Shown: positions 48,429 to 60,573, numbered from the stretch's first letter. The stretch is DNA of 64,000 nt from Termitomyces sp. T153 (GCA_018296165.2 JACKQL020000010.1:1326630-1390629); one strand, 5' to 3'. Made by a program: numbers and translations. Notes: generated by a model not told the origin, from the letters alone.

Positions 48429-50856
48429 ATGTCTGCGTTTAACTCCGTGTACAACCCAGTCAGCTACCCAACCGACGCCTATGGCCGGCCCATATTGGAA
48501 AATTCCTACGCCCCATTCTACCCGGGTCCCTTTGCGGACCAATACGTGCCCCGTCACTGGACCCCTGACCCCAACCAGGTGTTCTATGCCCCCTCCATCA
48601 GCCAGGGAATACCCCCGGGCTGGCGCCGCCCTCCCGCATTCCACGCCGATGGCAACAACCCCCGTATCAACCCCGGAGGATACTCCGCAGCACCCCCCAA
48701 CCCCGCCTACCTTCCCCCCGCCCATTACTATGCGTACCCAATCCCTGCTGCAGCCCCAGTCCCTCCGGAAGCCACGGATAACTATTCCCCACCCCGCCCA
48801 CCATTTGCCGTTCAAACCCCTCCTTCTCCTAGGCAGCAAAGGATCGAAGCCTACGCCCAGCAACGCGACAAAGTCCTCCACTTCCTCCGCCTGTCCCCTG
48901 CGGAATTTGCAAGGCGTACCCGCACCCTCCCTACCAACCTAGGCTACCCCGACGCCTCCGCAACCCCGGAGGTCTGGGCGGACCGACTCCTTGACTTCCA
49001 CAAATGCTACCTGCAAGGGAACCTCCCGGAGAATACGCAAGGCACCCTGGGCCTCGACGACAACTTACGGAACGAGCTCCGCGCCTTGGTCCAAGAAATC
49101 CACACTAGCCTGAACCCCCGCCCCTTTGAAGATCCCCTGGATCCCACCCGCTCCTTCCATGTGCAACGCGAGGAACCCGTCAGGACACAAAACAAAGCCC
49201 CATCTTCCATTCCCTGCCAGCAGGAAGAACTCAACGCGGCCTCCAGCATCTTGAGGAATCTCAACCCCGCGGGGGGGTTGTTCGACCAACCCGCCGCCCA
49301 CACCCTGGCCCTCTCCGCCCGGCCCCAGGCCAGCTCGGTGCCCAGCGCCTTCCGAACCTGGGATCAACCCGCCATCCCCAAAATCCGCTCCCAACGACCG
49401 CCCCTACGTGTCAACGACAACAACCGGACCCTCTCCTATATCGACGAGCCGGGCAACCCCGCCGACAAACACCTCCCGCGCAATGGGCCCCAACGAGACC
49501 GACCCCCCCACTTCGACCTCCGCGCCCCTCGTAGCAATGCCCCTCCGCCCCGTCCCAATGCCCCAGTTCCCCCGCGACAGCCCCTGGGCCCCGGGGCGTC
49601 CCGACCTCCTCTTTCCGTCAACCCCTCTCGTCCCCCGCCCGCCCCGATGCCTAACCCCCCCAACGACATCAACTATTTCGGACCCCCAAATCCCGGAGGA
49701 CCCCCTCCCCCTCGATGGGCCCCAGGACCCGCCCTGGGTAGTGTAGGTCAAAACCCCGGTGGGGGACCACCCAATGGCAGACCCCCGGGAGGATGGGGCC
49801 CGGCGATGGACAACTTCCCCCCAGCACAGAAATGGAAACAACAACTACTACTACTACAACGCCGGACCCCCACCTCAAACTCAAAATTCGCAGGACAATA
49901 CCCGCGACGCACTGGCCCAGGAAGGAAAGCTCGACATCCAGAAGCCCGAACCCTTCACCGGCCGCGACCCCCGGAAGTGGCGAATCTTCCTGACCCAGTG
50001 TTTAACTATGTTTCAAGCTAAGCCCATCACTTTTCAGCTTGAGAGCTCACGAGTAGCCTTCGCCGCATCATACTTACAGGGCATTGCCTTCGACCACTAC
50101 ACCGCGCTACTCCGGTTCGACCCAAACAATTCCATACTCTCCCATTGGCTCGCTTTCACTCAAGAGTTCTCAAGTAAGTTTGGCGTCTTTGACACCGTAG
50201 CAGAGGCGGAGGAAAATCTCTTCAACCTCCGAATGCACGACAACGAACGCTTCACGACCTTCATCGTACAATTTGAACGAGAGGCCTACGAGACCGGCTG
50301 GAATTACAACGCCCTCCGGTTCGCCCTCTGTTGTGCCCTGCCCCAACGGATCAAGGACGTCCTTCGCCTCGCGCCCAAACAAACCACCTACGACGGGTAC
50401 AAGGCACTCGTTACCCAGGTCGACCAACGTTATTGGGAAGATCGCAGTGAAAACACGGCGCCCCGGACCTCGTGGAGTACCTCCGGTAACACCAACTGGC
50501 AGGCCGGAGCAACCAATGGCATCCGATCCTCCATCCCCGCCAACCCTGCTAACCCCACACCCCGCTTTCCCCCAGGCCGCGGAGTCCCCAACACTAACCG
50601 GCCCCCGGGGCAACGACCACCTGCCCAGCTCAATGCCGCTGACCTCCACGACACCCCAGTACCCCTGGATACCAACCCCGACAATCCCAACAACATCCCG
50701 GACCCTGCCGACGATCAGGAGGCCCTATGCGCAAACAGGATCCAGGACAGTCAGTGGATCGACGTGCCGGAAGAAACGCAGGAGAAACGATGGAAGGAGG
50801 GCGCGTGCATCCTATGTGGTGAGCAGGGACATTTTATTCGCAGTTGCCCTAAATGA
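48429..50856 (+). pseudogene. gag of the chromovirus (frameshifted)
   Basis: The N-terminal ~460 residues (frame from 48429) are very Pro/Asn/Arg-rich. After a +1 change of frame near 49815-49850 comes the gag core: PFTGRDPRKWRIFLTQCLTMF, SYLQGIAFDHY, and a CCHC knuckle CILCGEQGHFIRSC at 50806-50847. A TGA at 50854 ends it, but the same frame stays protein-like for about 25 more codons, so the stop may be a mutation in an originally longer gag-pol. Gag packages the RNA into virus-like particles. The shift lies by a C-run and a repeated CAACAACTACTACTAC tract, so either a mutation or programmed shifting is possible; mutation seems likelier given the other breaks. Confidence 0.8.
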
Positions 50857-50929
50857 CAGGTGATGGGACGCGCTGTGTGGACGATCGACGGAGAAGACTG
50901 CAACTACCAGTTCACGGAAAACGAGTCGG

Positions 50930-51890
50930 CGGTTTAGGTCTGGAAGACGCACTAGACCGCGGACCACACCCCGACGTCTTCTCCGCCCCAGCCACACTCC
51001 TCCGCGCAATGATGCTCGCCCCGGACAACCCCCCAGCACACCTCCCCTCCCACTCCTCCACAAACCTCCTCCTCTGCACCACTCTCCCCTTCACCGACAA
51101 ACCCGTCCCCACACTAGTCGACAGCGGTGCCACCGATAACTTTGTTGACGAATCCCTGGCAGCGCTTGCCCCACAACCCCTCTGCCGTCTTCCCGCCCCG
51201 ATCCCCCTCAAACTCTTTGATAAAGACTCTACCCCAGCGGGAGACATCACTCATTGCCTAGAAACGACCCTGACCTTCGCCGACGGACAACAGCAAGAAC
51301 TCCGGCTACTCGTCACAAAATTACACCCCTCTGCCCCCGTCGTCTTAGGGTTCTCATGGCTCCGCTCCACCAATCCCCACGTCGATTGGCCCAGTCTCAC
51401 CCTACGCCTCGACCAGGACAACCCCACCGATTCCGGACTGGTACCCTTCCATGTCCCACCCCCCTCCGAGAGCTCCGAGGCCACGATCAACCAAGCCCGG
51501 ACCCCGCCGCAACTTCGCTCTAGGTCTGCGCGATTGTTCGTCATCTATGTCTGACTTGGCGGCTCGCTCAAGGAACTTCCCGCCCTCATAGACAGCAGCG
51601 CCTCCGGTGTCTTTGTCAGCAACCAACTCAACCTCCGACACAATGACCTTGACAAACCCCTCGAGCTCCAACTCTTCGATGGGAGCCCCACCACGACAAG
51701 AATCACGCAGTACCACGACAACACCCTCACCCTCAATAACGACCTGCAGTTCCAGGCCCGACTCCTCATTACCCGACTACCCCCATCGACCCCGATCGTG
51801 CTCAGACTCCCGTGGCTGCAAGACGTCAACCCCGACATCAACTGGAAGAACCTTACCATGCAATTCCCCGGCCCCGAAGCGAGCTTAGCA
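50930..51890 (+). pseudogene. Two consecutive retropepsin-like protease domains
   Basis: Domain 1: PTLVDSGATDNFV (about 51105-51143), then LKLFDKDSTPAGDITHCLE, LLVTKLHPSAPVVLGFSWL and NPHVDWPSLTL. Domain 2, after a TGA at 51552-51554: [49 protein letters not shown] and [11 protein letters not shown]. The two align block for block, so this is a duplicated protease. Domain 1 keeps the catalytic D-S/T-G triad (DSG). Domain 2 has DSS, losing the Gly, and is probably inactive. The normal role is cleavage of the gag-pol polyprotein. Confidence 0.78.
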
Positions 51891-53535
51891 GCCGCCATCC
51901 ACCTCTGCTTCCAGCCTATCCCGGACCCCGACGCCACCCCGGATCCGACTGCTACACCTACGGGACCCGGCCCCGTCGACTCCGGAAACCTTGACATTAA
52001 AATCATTGGCGCCACCCCCTTTGCGTGCCTCCTACGAGAAGGCACCCCTGCCTTCCAGTTGCAAGTCACGCCGGCCCTACCAGAGGAATACCTCCGCGCA
52101 GGGACTACCACACCAGAAAAGAAGACAGAGGAACAGATCCTATCCGAAGTAGTTCCCCCGGAGTATCATAAGTTCGCTGATGTGTTCTCTGAAGGAAGTG
52201 CCAAGGAACTCCCTCCACACCGCTCCTATGACCACCAGATCGACCTTGAAGAAGGCACCTCACCCCTGTTTGGCAAGATCTACAACATGTCCGAAATCGA
52301 GCTCCGGGCCCTGAAGGAGTACCTCGACGAGATGCTCGGCAAAGGTTTCATACATCCCTCAATCTCCGCGGCTGGTGCTCCGGTTCTGTTCACCAAGAAA
52401 AAAGACGGATCCCTCCGACTCTGTGTGGATTATCGGGGACTCAACAAAGTCACCAAGAAGAACCGGTACCCCCTCCCCTTAATTGGAGACCTTGTTGATC
52501 GCCTTCGCAGCGCCAAGATTTACACGAAAATCGACCTTCGTTCCGGCTACAACAACATCCGGATCGCCCTGGGGCATGAATGGAAGACCGCCTTTCGCAC
52601 CCGCTACGGCCTCTTTGAGTATCTTGTAATGCCCTTCGGAATGACTAACTCCCCCGCCACCTTCCAGTACTTCATGAACAACATCTTTCACGATATGAAC
52701 GACGTCTTTGTCATCATATATTTGGATGATATCCTGATCTACTCAAATTTGCCGGCGGAGCATTTGGAGCACGTCCGCCGTGTCCTGGAACGACTCTGAG
52801 AGTATAACCTTCATGCTAAACCCAAAAAGTGCTCATTCCACACAGCGGAAGTCGAATATCTCGGGGTCATTGTCACCCCCGACAGTGTGCGCATGGACCC
52901 TGCCAAGGTCAACGCGATACTCAACTGGCCCTCCCCGCAGAACGTCAAGGAGGTACAGTCATTCTTGGGGTTTGCTAACTTCTATCGCCGCTTCATCGAC
53001 AACTACTCCGGAATCACCAAACCCCTCAACCAGCTCACAAGGAAAGACACCCCTTGGGATTGGGACAGCAAGTGCCAGAGCGTATTCCTCCTCCTGAAGA
53101 AGGCCTTCACCTCCGCTCCGGTCCTCCACCATTTCGACCCCTCCCTACTGATCGTGCTTGAATGTGACGCCTCCGACTACGCTATCGCCGGGATACTCTC
53201 CCAGTCGAACTCGGAGGGCAAGGACCTCCGCCCCGTCGCCTTCTACACCCGATCAATGATCCCGGCAGAACTCAAATACGACATTTACGACAAGGAACTC
53301 CTTGCGATCGTCGAAGCCTTTTGTCAGTGGCGGACCTACCTCGAAGGGTCCCTGCACCGCATCCAAGTCTACTCTGATCACAATAACCTGCAATATTTCA
53401 CAACCACGAAACAGCTCAGCTGCCGCCAGTCTTGATGGTCCGAAACCCTTTTGGAGTACAATTTTACCATTCACTACCGCCCCGGGCGACTCGGCGCAAA
53501 GCCCGACGCCCTCACTCGGAGACCTGACGTGTATC
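51891..53535 (+). pseudogene. pol: reverse transcriptase and RNase H (two TGA stops)
   Basis: Same frame as protease domain 2. RT signatures: [69 protein letters not shown] and YLDDILIYS near 52719-52745. RNase H: LECDASDYAIAGILSQ, YDKELLAIVEAF, VYSDHNNLQYF and YRPGRLGAKPDALTRR. TGA stops lie at 52797-52799 and 53433-53435 with the frame continuing on both sides. Each falls where related proteins usually have Arg, consistent with CGA to TGA change. The product copies the element RNA into DNA. Confidence 0.9.
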
Positions 53536-55030
53536 CGAAGAAATCGTTTGAAACCGAACGAAATGCATTCAACCATCGAGTGGTAATCCCACCCGAACAT
53601 CTACATGCCGTGCTGATTTTAAACAAAGAAGGAATCCTACAGCAAATCAGGAATTCACCCCCGGACCCCTTCTTCAACCAGCACGACCCCCGCAACAACC
53701 CCAACGAATCGAGCGTAGACAACCCCTTTTCGCTATCCCCAGACCACAATCTACGCCCCGGACCACAAGTCCATTCGCCTCGACATACTCCGGCAGCACC
53801 ACGATCACAAACTCCGGGGGCACCCAGGAATTCGTAAGACCCTTCAACTCATCTCCCGGACTTATTTTTGGCCAGGAATGAAGAAGGACGTCACGCGGTA
53901 CATGAGGGCCTGCGAACCCTGCCTACGGGCCAAGGTCCCCCACCATTGCCCCCACGGATTACTGAAACCCCTCCCCGTCAGTCGCCGCCCCTGGTCTTCA
54001 ATATTGATGGATCACATCGTTGAACTCCCCGACTCCGAAGGTTTCGACGCAATCCTCGTCGTTGTCTGCCACCTTACTAAGCAAGCCCTCTTTATTCCCT
54101 GCCACACCACTGACACCGCCCCGGATTTCGCCAAACTATTTCTAGAACACGTATTCTCCAAACATGGACTTCCCGACGACATCGTCTCCGACCGTGGACC
54201 CCTATTTGTATCTCATTTCTGGCAATCGCTGTGCAAGGCGCTTGAGATCAAGACCAGCCTCTCTACCACCTACCACCCAGAAACCGACGGGCAAACCGAG
54301 CGCGTAAACCAGACGTTAGAACAGTATCTTCGCCTCTACGTTAACTATTTACAGAACAACTGGCGCGCGGAGCTTCCCCTCGCCGAATTCACCTACAACA
54401 ACACACCTCACTCCGTCACTGGAGTTTCCCCCTTTTACGCCAACAAGGGCTACAATCCCCGACTCACGCTGTCCCTCAAGGACATCCCCTCCCACATTGC
54501 CCACAAAGTTGCCGAGGACCTCCGCTCCCTCCACCAATTCCTCCGGGACGAGATCGACACCGCCAACCAAGCCTACTCCAAGCACGCCGACGCCCATCGC
54601 CAGCCGACCCCCGACTGGCCTCCCGGCACCTTGGTCTGGCTCGACCGACGAAATCTTAAGACCCGGAGGCCTTCCATCAAACTTGACCACAAACGCCTCG
54701 GTCCATTCAAGATCCTCCGGAAGGTCTCCACCCACGCTTACAAGCTCGACCTGCCTCCGGGCCTGAAGGGCCTCCACCCTGTGTTTCATGTTCGACTCCT
54801 TGAAAGGCACGCTCCAGACCCCTTCCCCGGCCAACGCCCCAGCCGACCGCCCTCTGTTGAAGTCGAGGACGAGTATCACTACGAGGTCGACGAGATCCTC
54901 GACTCCCGGGTAGTTTGCAGCCGACTCCAGTACTTGGTCCGCTGGAAGGGCTACGGACCTGAGGACGATACGTGGGAACCCTGAAAGAACCTCGACAGAG
55001 CCCCCGATGAACTCCAGGACTTCCACTGAC
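53536..55030 (+). pseudogene. pol: integrase and chromodomain (frame change, stops)
   Basis: The reading frame moves by one near 53735-53745. The new frame carries the zinc-binding HHCC region ([16 protein letters not shown]), catalytic D-D-E ([27 protein letters not shown]), the GPF motif ([20 protein letters not shown]) and a C-terminal chromodomain ([27 protein letters not shown]). TGA codons at 54982-54984 and 55027-55029 interrupt the chromodomain helix, where related proteins continue. Integrase inserts the cDNA; the chromodomain directs insertion towards marked chromatin in studied chromoviruses. Confidence 0.88.
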
Positions 55031-55295
55031 GGAATCCCGCCAAGCCCCGGAACCCCCGGGACTGACCCAACACAGATGGCAATAGTGGGCATAACCCCCG
55101 CCTCTGGGTTCACCAGGGATTCAACTCCCACCAATACTCTCCTACGTGTTCCCACTTACTCCTCTCCTCGCTCTATCTGAAACTCCCCACACTCAGCAGA
55201 AGGTCCAAAGACTGTATAGGCACAAACAATGTACAGGTATATACTCAAACAAGAAAGGGGCAGGGAACAAGTCAGCGACGGGGTCCGAATTCCCC

Positions 55296-56997
55296 TCACT
55301 CTCCCTCCTCCTCCGACCCTAACCCCGCTACCCTTCCCACCATGACCACCTCCAACTGTGCCACTACCGCCGCCAGAACCTCGGGTTGCCCGGGGAGCGG
55401 TTCCCCCACGTCCGTCGCTACCTCCCACCACGCCCCGGGGTCTGCCGTCGCCCTCCGCCGATGCCCTGCCAACAGACGCCCCATCTGCATAACCCCTTGA
55501 CCCAACTCCGGTGGAAGGTCCCCGGGCATCCTCGCCAACCCATCGTGGATGGACCCCAGCGCTGCCGACGCCCCGTCAAGAAGGATGCGATGCTCCCGGG
55601 CCCAGTCTGGGGAACCTGAATCAGTGCTTAGGAGAAGAAAGCGGGGAAACCACTCATGAAGCACTCCTTGCCAGCCCGAGGCCGCCTCGTTGGCAAGCCA
55701 CTCCTCCTGCCGCCGCGCCCTCTCCACCGCTGCCCGGACTTCCCCAGCGCTGGAACCCTGCTGGGTCTCCCGCACCCCTGAGCCTCCTGCCTGCTGTGTC
55801 GCCACCTCCGCCGCCTCCGCCCGCGCCTGCAAATGCACCGTCCGCACCTCCAACTCCTGCAGACGAGATAATTGCTCCGTGGCAGTCCCAACGGCGACGT
55901 CCTTGTCTTTCCACGCCAGGTCCCGTTCCCTCTGAACCCCGTCCAACTCCTGTTGAGCCCCGTCCCTCTCCTCACGTACCCCCTGAATCTCCTCCTCGCA
56001 TGCGACCAACAACCGTTCCAAGCCCTCTACCTGACGCCGCAGATAGGCCTCTGCCACCGACCATGACCTATCCACGGACTGCTCAACGGGGGCTCTGGAC
56101 GTAGAGGAATACACCGCGGAACCAGGGGGGCCCCCCATTACCTGCTCGCCCCGCGCCTGCTTACTGGGACCCGCCTCGGGTGAAGGGGACACCCTCCATT
56201 TCCCTTTCTCCTGCCTGGAAGGGGCCCCCTCCCTCCGTCCACCCCGCGGAGGGCCCACCTTCATGACAGGCGCGCTAACCCGTTCCCCTTCCCCTTCCCC
56301 AGCCCTGGAGCCCCTCCCCGACACCCTGCCCTTCCGCCCTTCCTCCAGCTGCGCTGCGACCCAACCCTGATCCCACCCTTGCTCCGCCGCGACGCAAACG
56401 GCCCGCCAGCTCAGGGTGACGGAGCACTTCTCGTGCCACGAACGGCATGGAAGGCACACCGACGTGTCCCGCTGTACCCCCAATGCTGGTTCCTCAAACT
56501 CACACTGCTCCCCTCGTTGGGTACAAGACGCACACTGCAGGGACATGTTGGTTCGGGAAACATGAAGCTAAATGACCACTCACCGGGGCCGCCGCCTGAC
56601 ACCACTCGAGGGTGGAGGGACCCCTCGCCCGACCCACCGCCTCGGCAAACTGCTCTGGCGTCACCTCCGCCTGTACCACCCTCGAACCCTCTGGGACAAG
56701 CCGGACCACCCCCGGGCGAATGCCAGACTTGGAACGCATAGAAGTGACCGCGCCCGCCGGGGGCTGCGTCGCATCCGCACCAGACGGTGGCCCTGAGGAA
56801 CCAGCCACGGCCGCGGACAACTCTGCGAAGGGACAGTCAGTGTTCTGGAGTACAGGGAACGGGCCGCACTCACGACTACGGTACATCGCCTTGACCCGAC
56901 GGCGATCTTGGTGACCCTCTGAATCTTCGGAGGACGACGGCTGGGAAGGCGGGAACGGCGACCTAGATGCTGTGGGAGAATAGGCTGAAGAAGACAT
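55296..56997 (-). CDS. Antisense accessory gene in retrotransposon: Zn2Cys6-like plus coiled coil
   Basis: Model complement(join(55296..56534,56584..56997)), 550 aa, with a 49-nt intron (GTGAGT..TGCAG) and no internal stop. It lies antisense between chromodomain and 3' LTR. Residues 1-138 are Ser/Pro-rich with VTPEQFAEAVGRARG. Exon 2 opens directly at C139 with C-x2-C-x6-C-x15-C-x2-C-x6-C (C139, C142, C149, C165, C168, C175), the ligand count and spacing of fungal binuclear zinc clusters, with a longer linker. A basic/Pro-rich linker follows, then a coiled coil (EGLERLLVACEEEIQGVREE onward) and an acidic end. A TTTATTAAAAG element lies upstream on this strand near 57038-57048. Function unknown; DNA binding by the cluster is inference. 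It is intact while gag-pol is broken. Confidence 0.72.
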
Positions 56998-57197
56998 TGC
57001 GACAAGCTGGCGGACTCCTGGGTGCGTCCACCCCTTTTAATAAATTAAGAAGGGGCCCCTGACGAACGGCGGCCGCACCTCAACTTCCTTCCCCACGCCG
57101 CCCCCGCTCGCTGCAGTTTGATCAATATTGATCAACTTTGATTCCCACGCCCTACTGATCCCCGACTCGCTCCCCGCGTCTCGAGGGTCTCAACGCT

Positions 57198-57207
57198 GAA
57201 GGGGGGG
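57198..57207 (+). other. Polypurine tract
   Basis: GAAGGGGGGG just before the 3' LTR, the expected plus-strand primer. Confidence 0.75.
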
Positions 57208-57210
57208 TGA

Positions 57211-58211
57211 TGTCACGACCCGCTCCCTAGCTCCCTAGACACTGCTTCCAACCCCTCCCAATTTCCCGCCTGGCTCTCCAGAACCCCGCCCACACTTTCA
57301 ACGCTCACACCGGACAACTCCGACGCTTCTCCGGCAAACCCCGATGGCAACTCCCTCTCCGTAACCATCGACACCCCCTTGAAACCTCCCCCCACCATTC
57401 CTGGCCACGTCATACGTCCCCAACCCTCTACCCTAGTTTACCCGACCCGTCCCGGAGTGTCACAATGCCCCTGGAGCGGCCGCACCCCCGACTGATCCCA
57501 TCAGAATACCGCCGCGGCCCGACCTTGGATTGTACCTGACACCTGTTGACTCAGCACAGCTCCGTCGACCCCCGCCATCATATCCGCCGCCCTCGGAGGC
57601 ACCCAGTAGTCGGTATATAAGCCATAGAATAACTCCTCGAACTTTAGTCTTGATATTACACTTTACCGGTTTCCTATGTTTTGTCTCTCGTCTCGTCTCT
57701 ATTTCTGTTTCTAGGTTTTGAATTTATCTTTTCTCAGTCTCGTCTCGTCTCCGTCTCGTCTTGACTGTACATACTTCCTTTGTTTCTCTGAAGTTCCCTT
57801 GCTCCCTACGTCAGTACGAACTCTGCGCACACGCCACGACCTGAACATTCTTAACGACAACTCCGGACCTTGCTACCTGCTCGGCCCCGGAAACCACCAA
57901 GCCCTGGTCATCCCCTGTCCAACTCCGACCCCGCCCCCCATCAACCAAGAAGCCTCCGCCTACCCCGCAAATCTACTTGTGCGCCCACTAACTAGCCCTG
58001 ACACCCGCCCTGGGTCAACGACCAGTACCTCTGGTCTTAGACCCCTCTGAATCACTCAGGACTTACTCGGGCCGCTATCCCTAGGGACCCCTTGCAAGCT
58101 TTCCCCACCTCCGCTCCAACTCCAGGCGCCTGGTTATAAGCGCAGGACATCGCGTCCGCCTAGTAAGGACTCGCCAGTGTACTGAGCCCCCGTCGTCAGC
58201 GGAACCTGAGA
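57211..58211 (+). repeat. 3' LTR of the 10.8-kb chromovirus
   Basis: 1001 bp, the same length as the 5' LTR. It ends CTGAGA instead of CTGACA, so the terminal CA is mutated to GA. Confidence 0.92.
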
Positions 58212-58216
58212 AAAAC

Positions 58217-58640
58217 TATAATGGAGCAAATCTGACAAGAACTGGAGAAGGAGAAGGGGAAACAAGTGGGATGTCCCCTGACAATTTTTGCCTCTGTTCT
58301 CTGTGGCATATTCACAGGAAAGGCAATTAGAGTAGCAATGACCACAGAGTCATCTGTAGTGGCTGGCTTTGCAGTGCCAGCCTTTTCTATTGCAGACCTT
58401 GAGTTCCAACCTAAGCCACTACTGGTTTTGGCAGCCCAGCTTTAGCTGCTACTGGTTTTGATGGTCCAGCAGTGGACAAAGGCATCTTGAAGTCAGGGCA
58501 CTTGTTTATCCTCTGGTCATCACTAGCAAGCACATCATCATTGTAGGGCATTAGTAGTGCTCTCCAAGTTGGGGATTTCGTCAGGACCACAGTCCTGGAG
58601 GAGGACTCTTACAGGAGCCAAAACCATCTTGAGGAGGTGA
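58217..58640 (+). pseudogene. Older gypsy gag fragment, 3' side of the insertion
   Basis: Begins tataatgg, continuing the sequence interrupted at 47395. The frame NLTRTGEGEGETSGMSP matches the start of the gag relic on the opposite strand at 60271. CpG-poor with stops. Confidence 0.6.
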
Positions 58641-58827
58641 TGCCAACAGCAAGTATGTAAATAGGGAAAGAAACTAAGAAACTAAGAAATGAGAGTGAGT
58701 AATGAATGGAGAGAAGATCAGATAAAAACAGAACACAAACAAGATATCAGGTAATGTTAAGGCTGGGGTGTAGCTACAGACTAAGGGATCTTATATAGTT
58801 GTAGGATACTGCTAAAAGGAGAAGATG

Positions 58828-59085
58828 GAAGTGATTTAAGGTCAGGTGGGAGTGATCTAACACAAGTGGAAGTGATCTAAGTCAAGTGGAAGTGATCTAA
58901 GTTAAGTAGAAGTAATCTGAGTCAGGTGGAAGTGATCTAAGTCATAGCAGGAAGTGATCTAAGTCATGAGGAAGTGATCTGAAATAAGAGAAGCAATCCT
59001 GAAAGTGACCTTGGACAGGTGGAAGTGATCTTGGACAGGTGGAAGTGATCTTGGACAGGTGGAAGTGATCTGTGCCTGTGGAAAT
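58828..59085. repeat. ~20-bp minisatellite (GGAAGTGATCT...)
   Basis: About a dozen imperfect units of GTGGAAGTGATCTAAGTCA or ...TTGGACAG. Confidence 0.85.
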
Positions 59086-59359
59086 GATTTGGAACAGAAA
59101 AAGCAGTCCTAGAGGTAGCTAAAACCTGGATGTGGCTGAAACAGGACTGCGGCTAAGATCTGGGGGTGTGGCTGAGATCCAGAGAGGGACTGTGTAGAAT
59201 CTGAGGTTGGATAATGATAAAGGGAAGGGGGGAATGGAATGGGTCATGACAGATTTCTTGACAAACACAAAAGGCTTGGTGCAAGCCTTCTTTGCTTCTG
59301 GTGGTTGAGGAGGGGAAGTGAGTAGCTTCTCCTTCCTCAAAGCTGAGTGAAAGAGGTTT

Positions 59360-59568
59360 GTTCAGGCCTCATTTCTTTGATTGCAAACAATGTCAAGTTT
59401 GTTCAAAACTTGAGCTAGTGCTAACTGCACTATAAGGTTATTGAGGACATCAGCTCTGATGTTCTCTAGTACTCTGGCTTCATAAAGTCACTGGAGGAGG
59501 TGAGCAATTTGCTCATCTGCAGCAGTAGAAGGCTCAGGCTCCTTTGCTTTGCCCTTGCCTTTCTCCAT
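59360..59568 (-). pseudogene. Small gag-like relic
   Basis: Reads MEKGKGKAKEPEPSTAADEQ, then a helical stretch with LENIRADVLNNLIVQLALAQ and one internal TGA. It is probably part of the same decayed element; the exact family is uncertain. Confidence 0.4.
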
Positions 59569-59789
59569 TGTAGAAAAGTGTTGCTTGACTATTTTTCAGG
59601 TGGTTAACAAAAGAGTGCTACTTCCCTGTGCCAGTGCAAGTAGTGATGTTGCAGTTGCCTTTTCTTTTTCTCTGTTAGTTGAGGCAGCTGCCAAACACCC
59701 CAATTCACTTGAAGCTGAAGATGGGGCATTTGATGAATGTACTACAGTAGACAATAGCAGGTATGACCACTGCAGAGGGGCTAAAGACT

Positions 59790-60271
59790 GTATCAGAGCC
59801 TAATTGACTCTGACTCATCATTGTCCACCTCCATTGCCTCTGATATAAAAAGAGTGCAGGGACCAAAATCCCTACTTGTAATGATATAGTGGCAGGTTGT
59901 CATTGATCTGCCATGCCTATCATATAGCTGGGGCCAGGCACTGGCAGTGGGGCCACATTGAATTATGGCACCACATATTGTTGGAATTCCTAGGACCACA
60001 CAGGCTGTGGGCCTACAGAGTATTTAAAATTCATAGGTGGAGGCACCTGAAGTCCCCCATATTCTCTTCCTATTTTCTCATGCTGTGGTGGCACACTATG
60101 TCCCCATGCTGGCAACTGCTGCATCACTACTGCATAGCTAGGTAGGGCCACATCTCCTGGCACTGCCACAGGTCCTTCATTTATAGGCCTTGTATTAGGG
60201 GACATCCCACTTGTTTCTCCTTCTTCTCCTCCAGTTCTTGTCAGATCTTGCCCATTATAGTTTTCCTTCAT
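59790..60271 (-). pseudogene. gag N-terminal relic of an older gypsy element
   Basis: Starts MKENYNGQDLTRTGGEEGE and stays open to 59990; stops follow. It is preceded on this strand by a leader (60280-60640) matching 46990-47390. The two copies together show where the 10.8-kb element inserted. Confidence 0.55.
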
Positions 60272-60573
60272 CCTCCTTCCTTTTTCCTATCTATTAGTCC
60301 TGGTTTCAGTCCTTAGGCTGCACTGTTTCTCTGTTTATAATTCAGACAAGTTTTGCTTCTTTATTGATGCATATGACTTGGTTATACAATCATGTGATCT
60401 GCTGACCTGTCAATGCACATGCTTTGGTCATGTGATTTTCCAACCTGTCAATGCATGTGACTTGGTCATGTGACTTCCAGTAAATTTTCCAAACACTGGC
60501 ATTGGAGATCCTTAAACTTGTTCTCTTTAGATCTCCCTTTGCTAGGTGTGTAGTTAAGCTTGTAGACACTGCA

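Larger units (their letters stand above)
47391..58216 (+). mobile_element. Chromovirus (Ty3/gypsy) LTR retrotransposon with target duplication
   Basis: The element spans 47396-58211 (10,816 bp) with 1001-bp LTRs and a 5-bp duplication AAAAC at 47391-47395 and 58212-58216. Order: 5' LTR, priming site, gag with zinc knuckle, two retropepsin-like domains, reverse transcriptase, RNase H, integrase, chromodomain, antisense gene, polypurine tract, 3' LTR. Domain order and chromodomain place it in the chromoviruses. I count about 37 LTR differences, about 35 of them transitions, so the insertion is fairly young but mutated. Gag-pol carries several TGA stops and frame changes, so this copy is not autonomous as read. 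Confidence 0.93.

Noticed and set aside
54349..55155. 268-codon minus-strand frame opposite integrase
   Set aside because: Shadow of the integrase/chromodomain frame; composition follows the sense codons.
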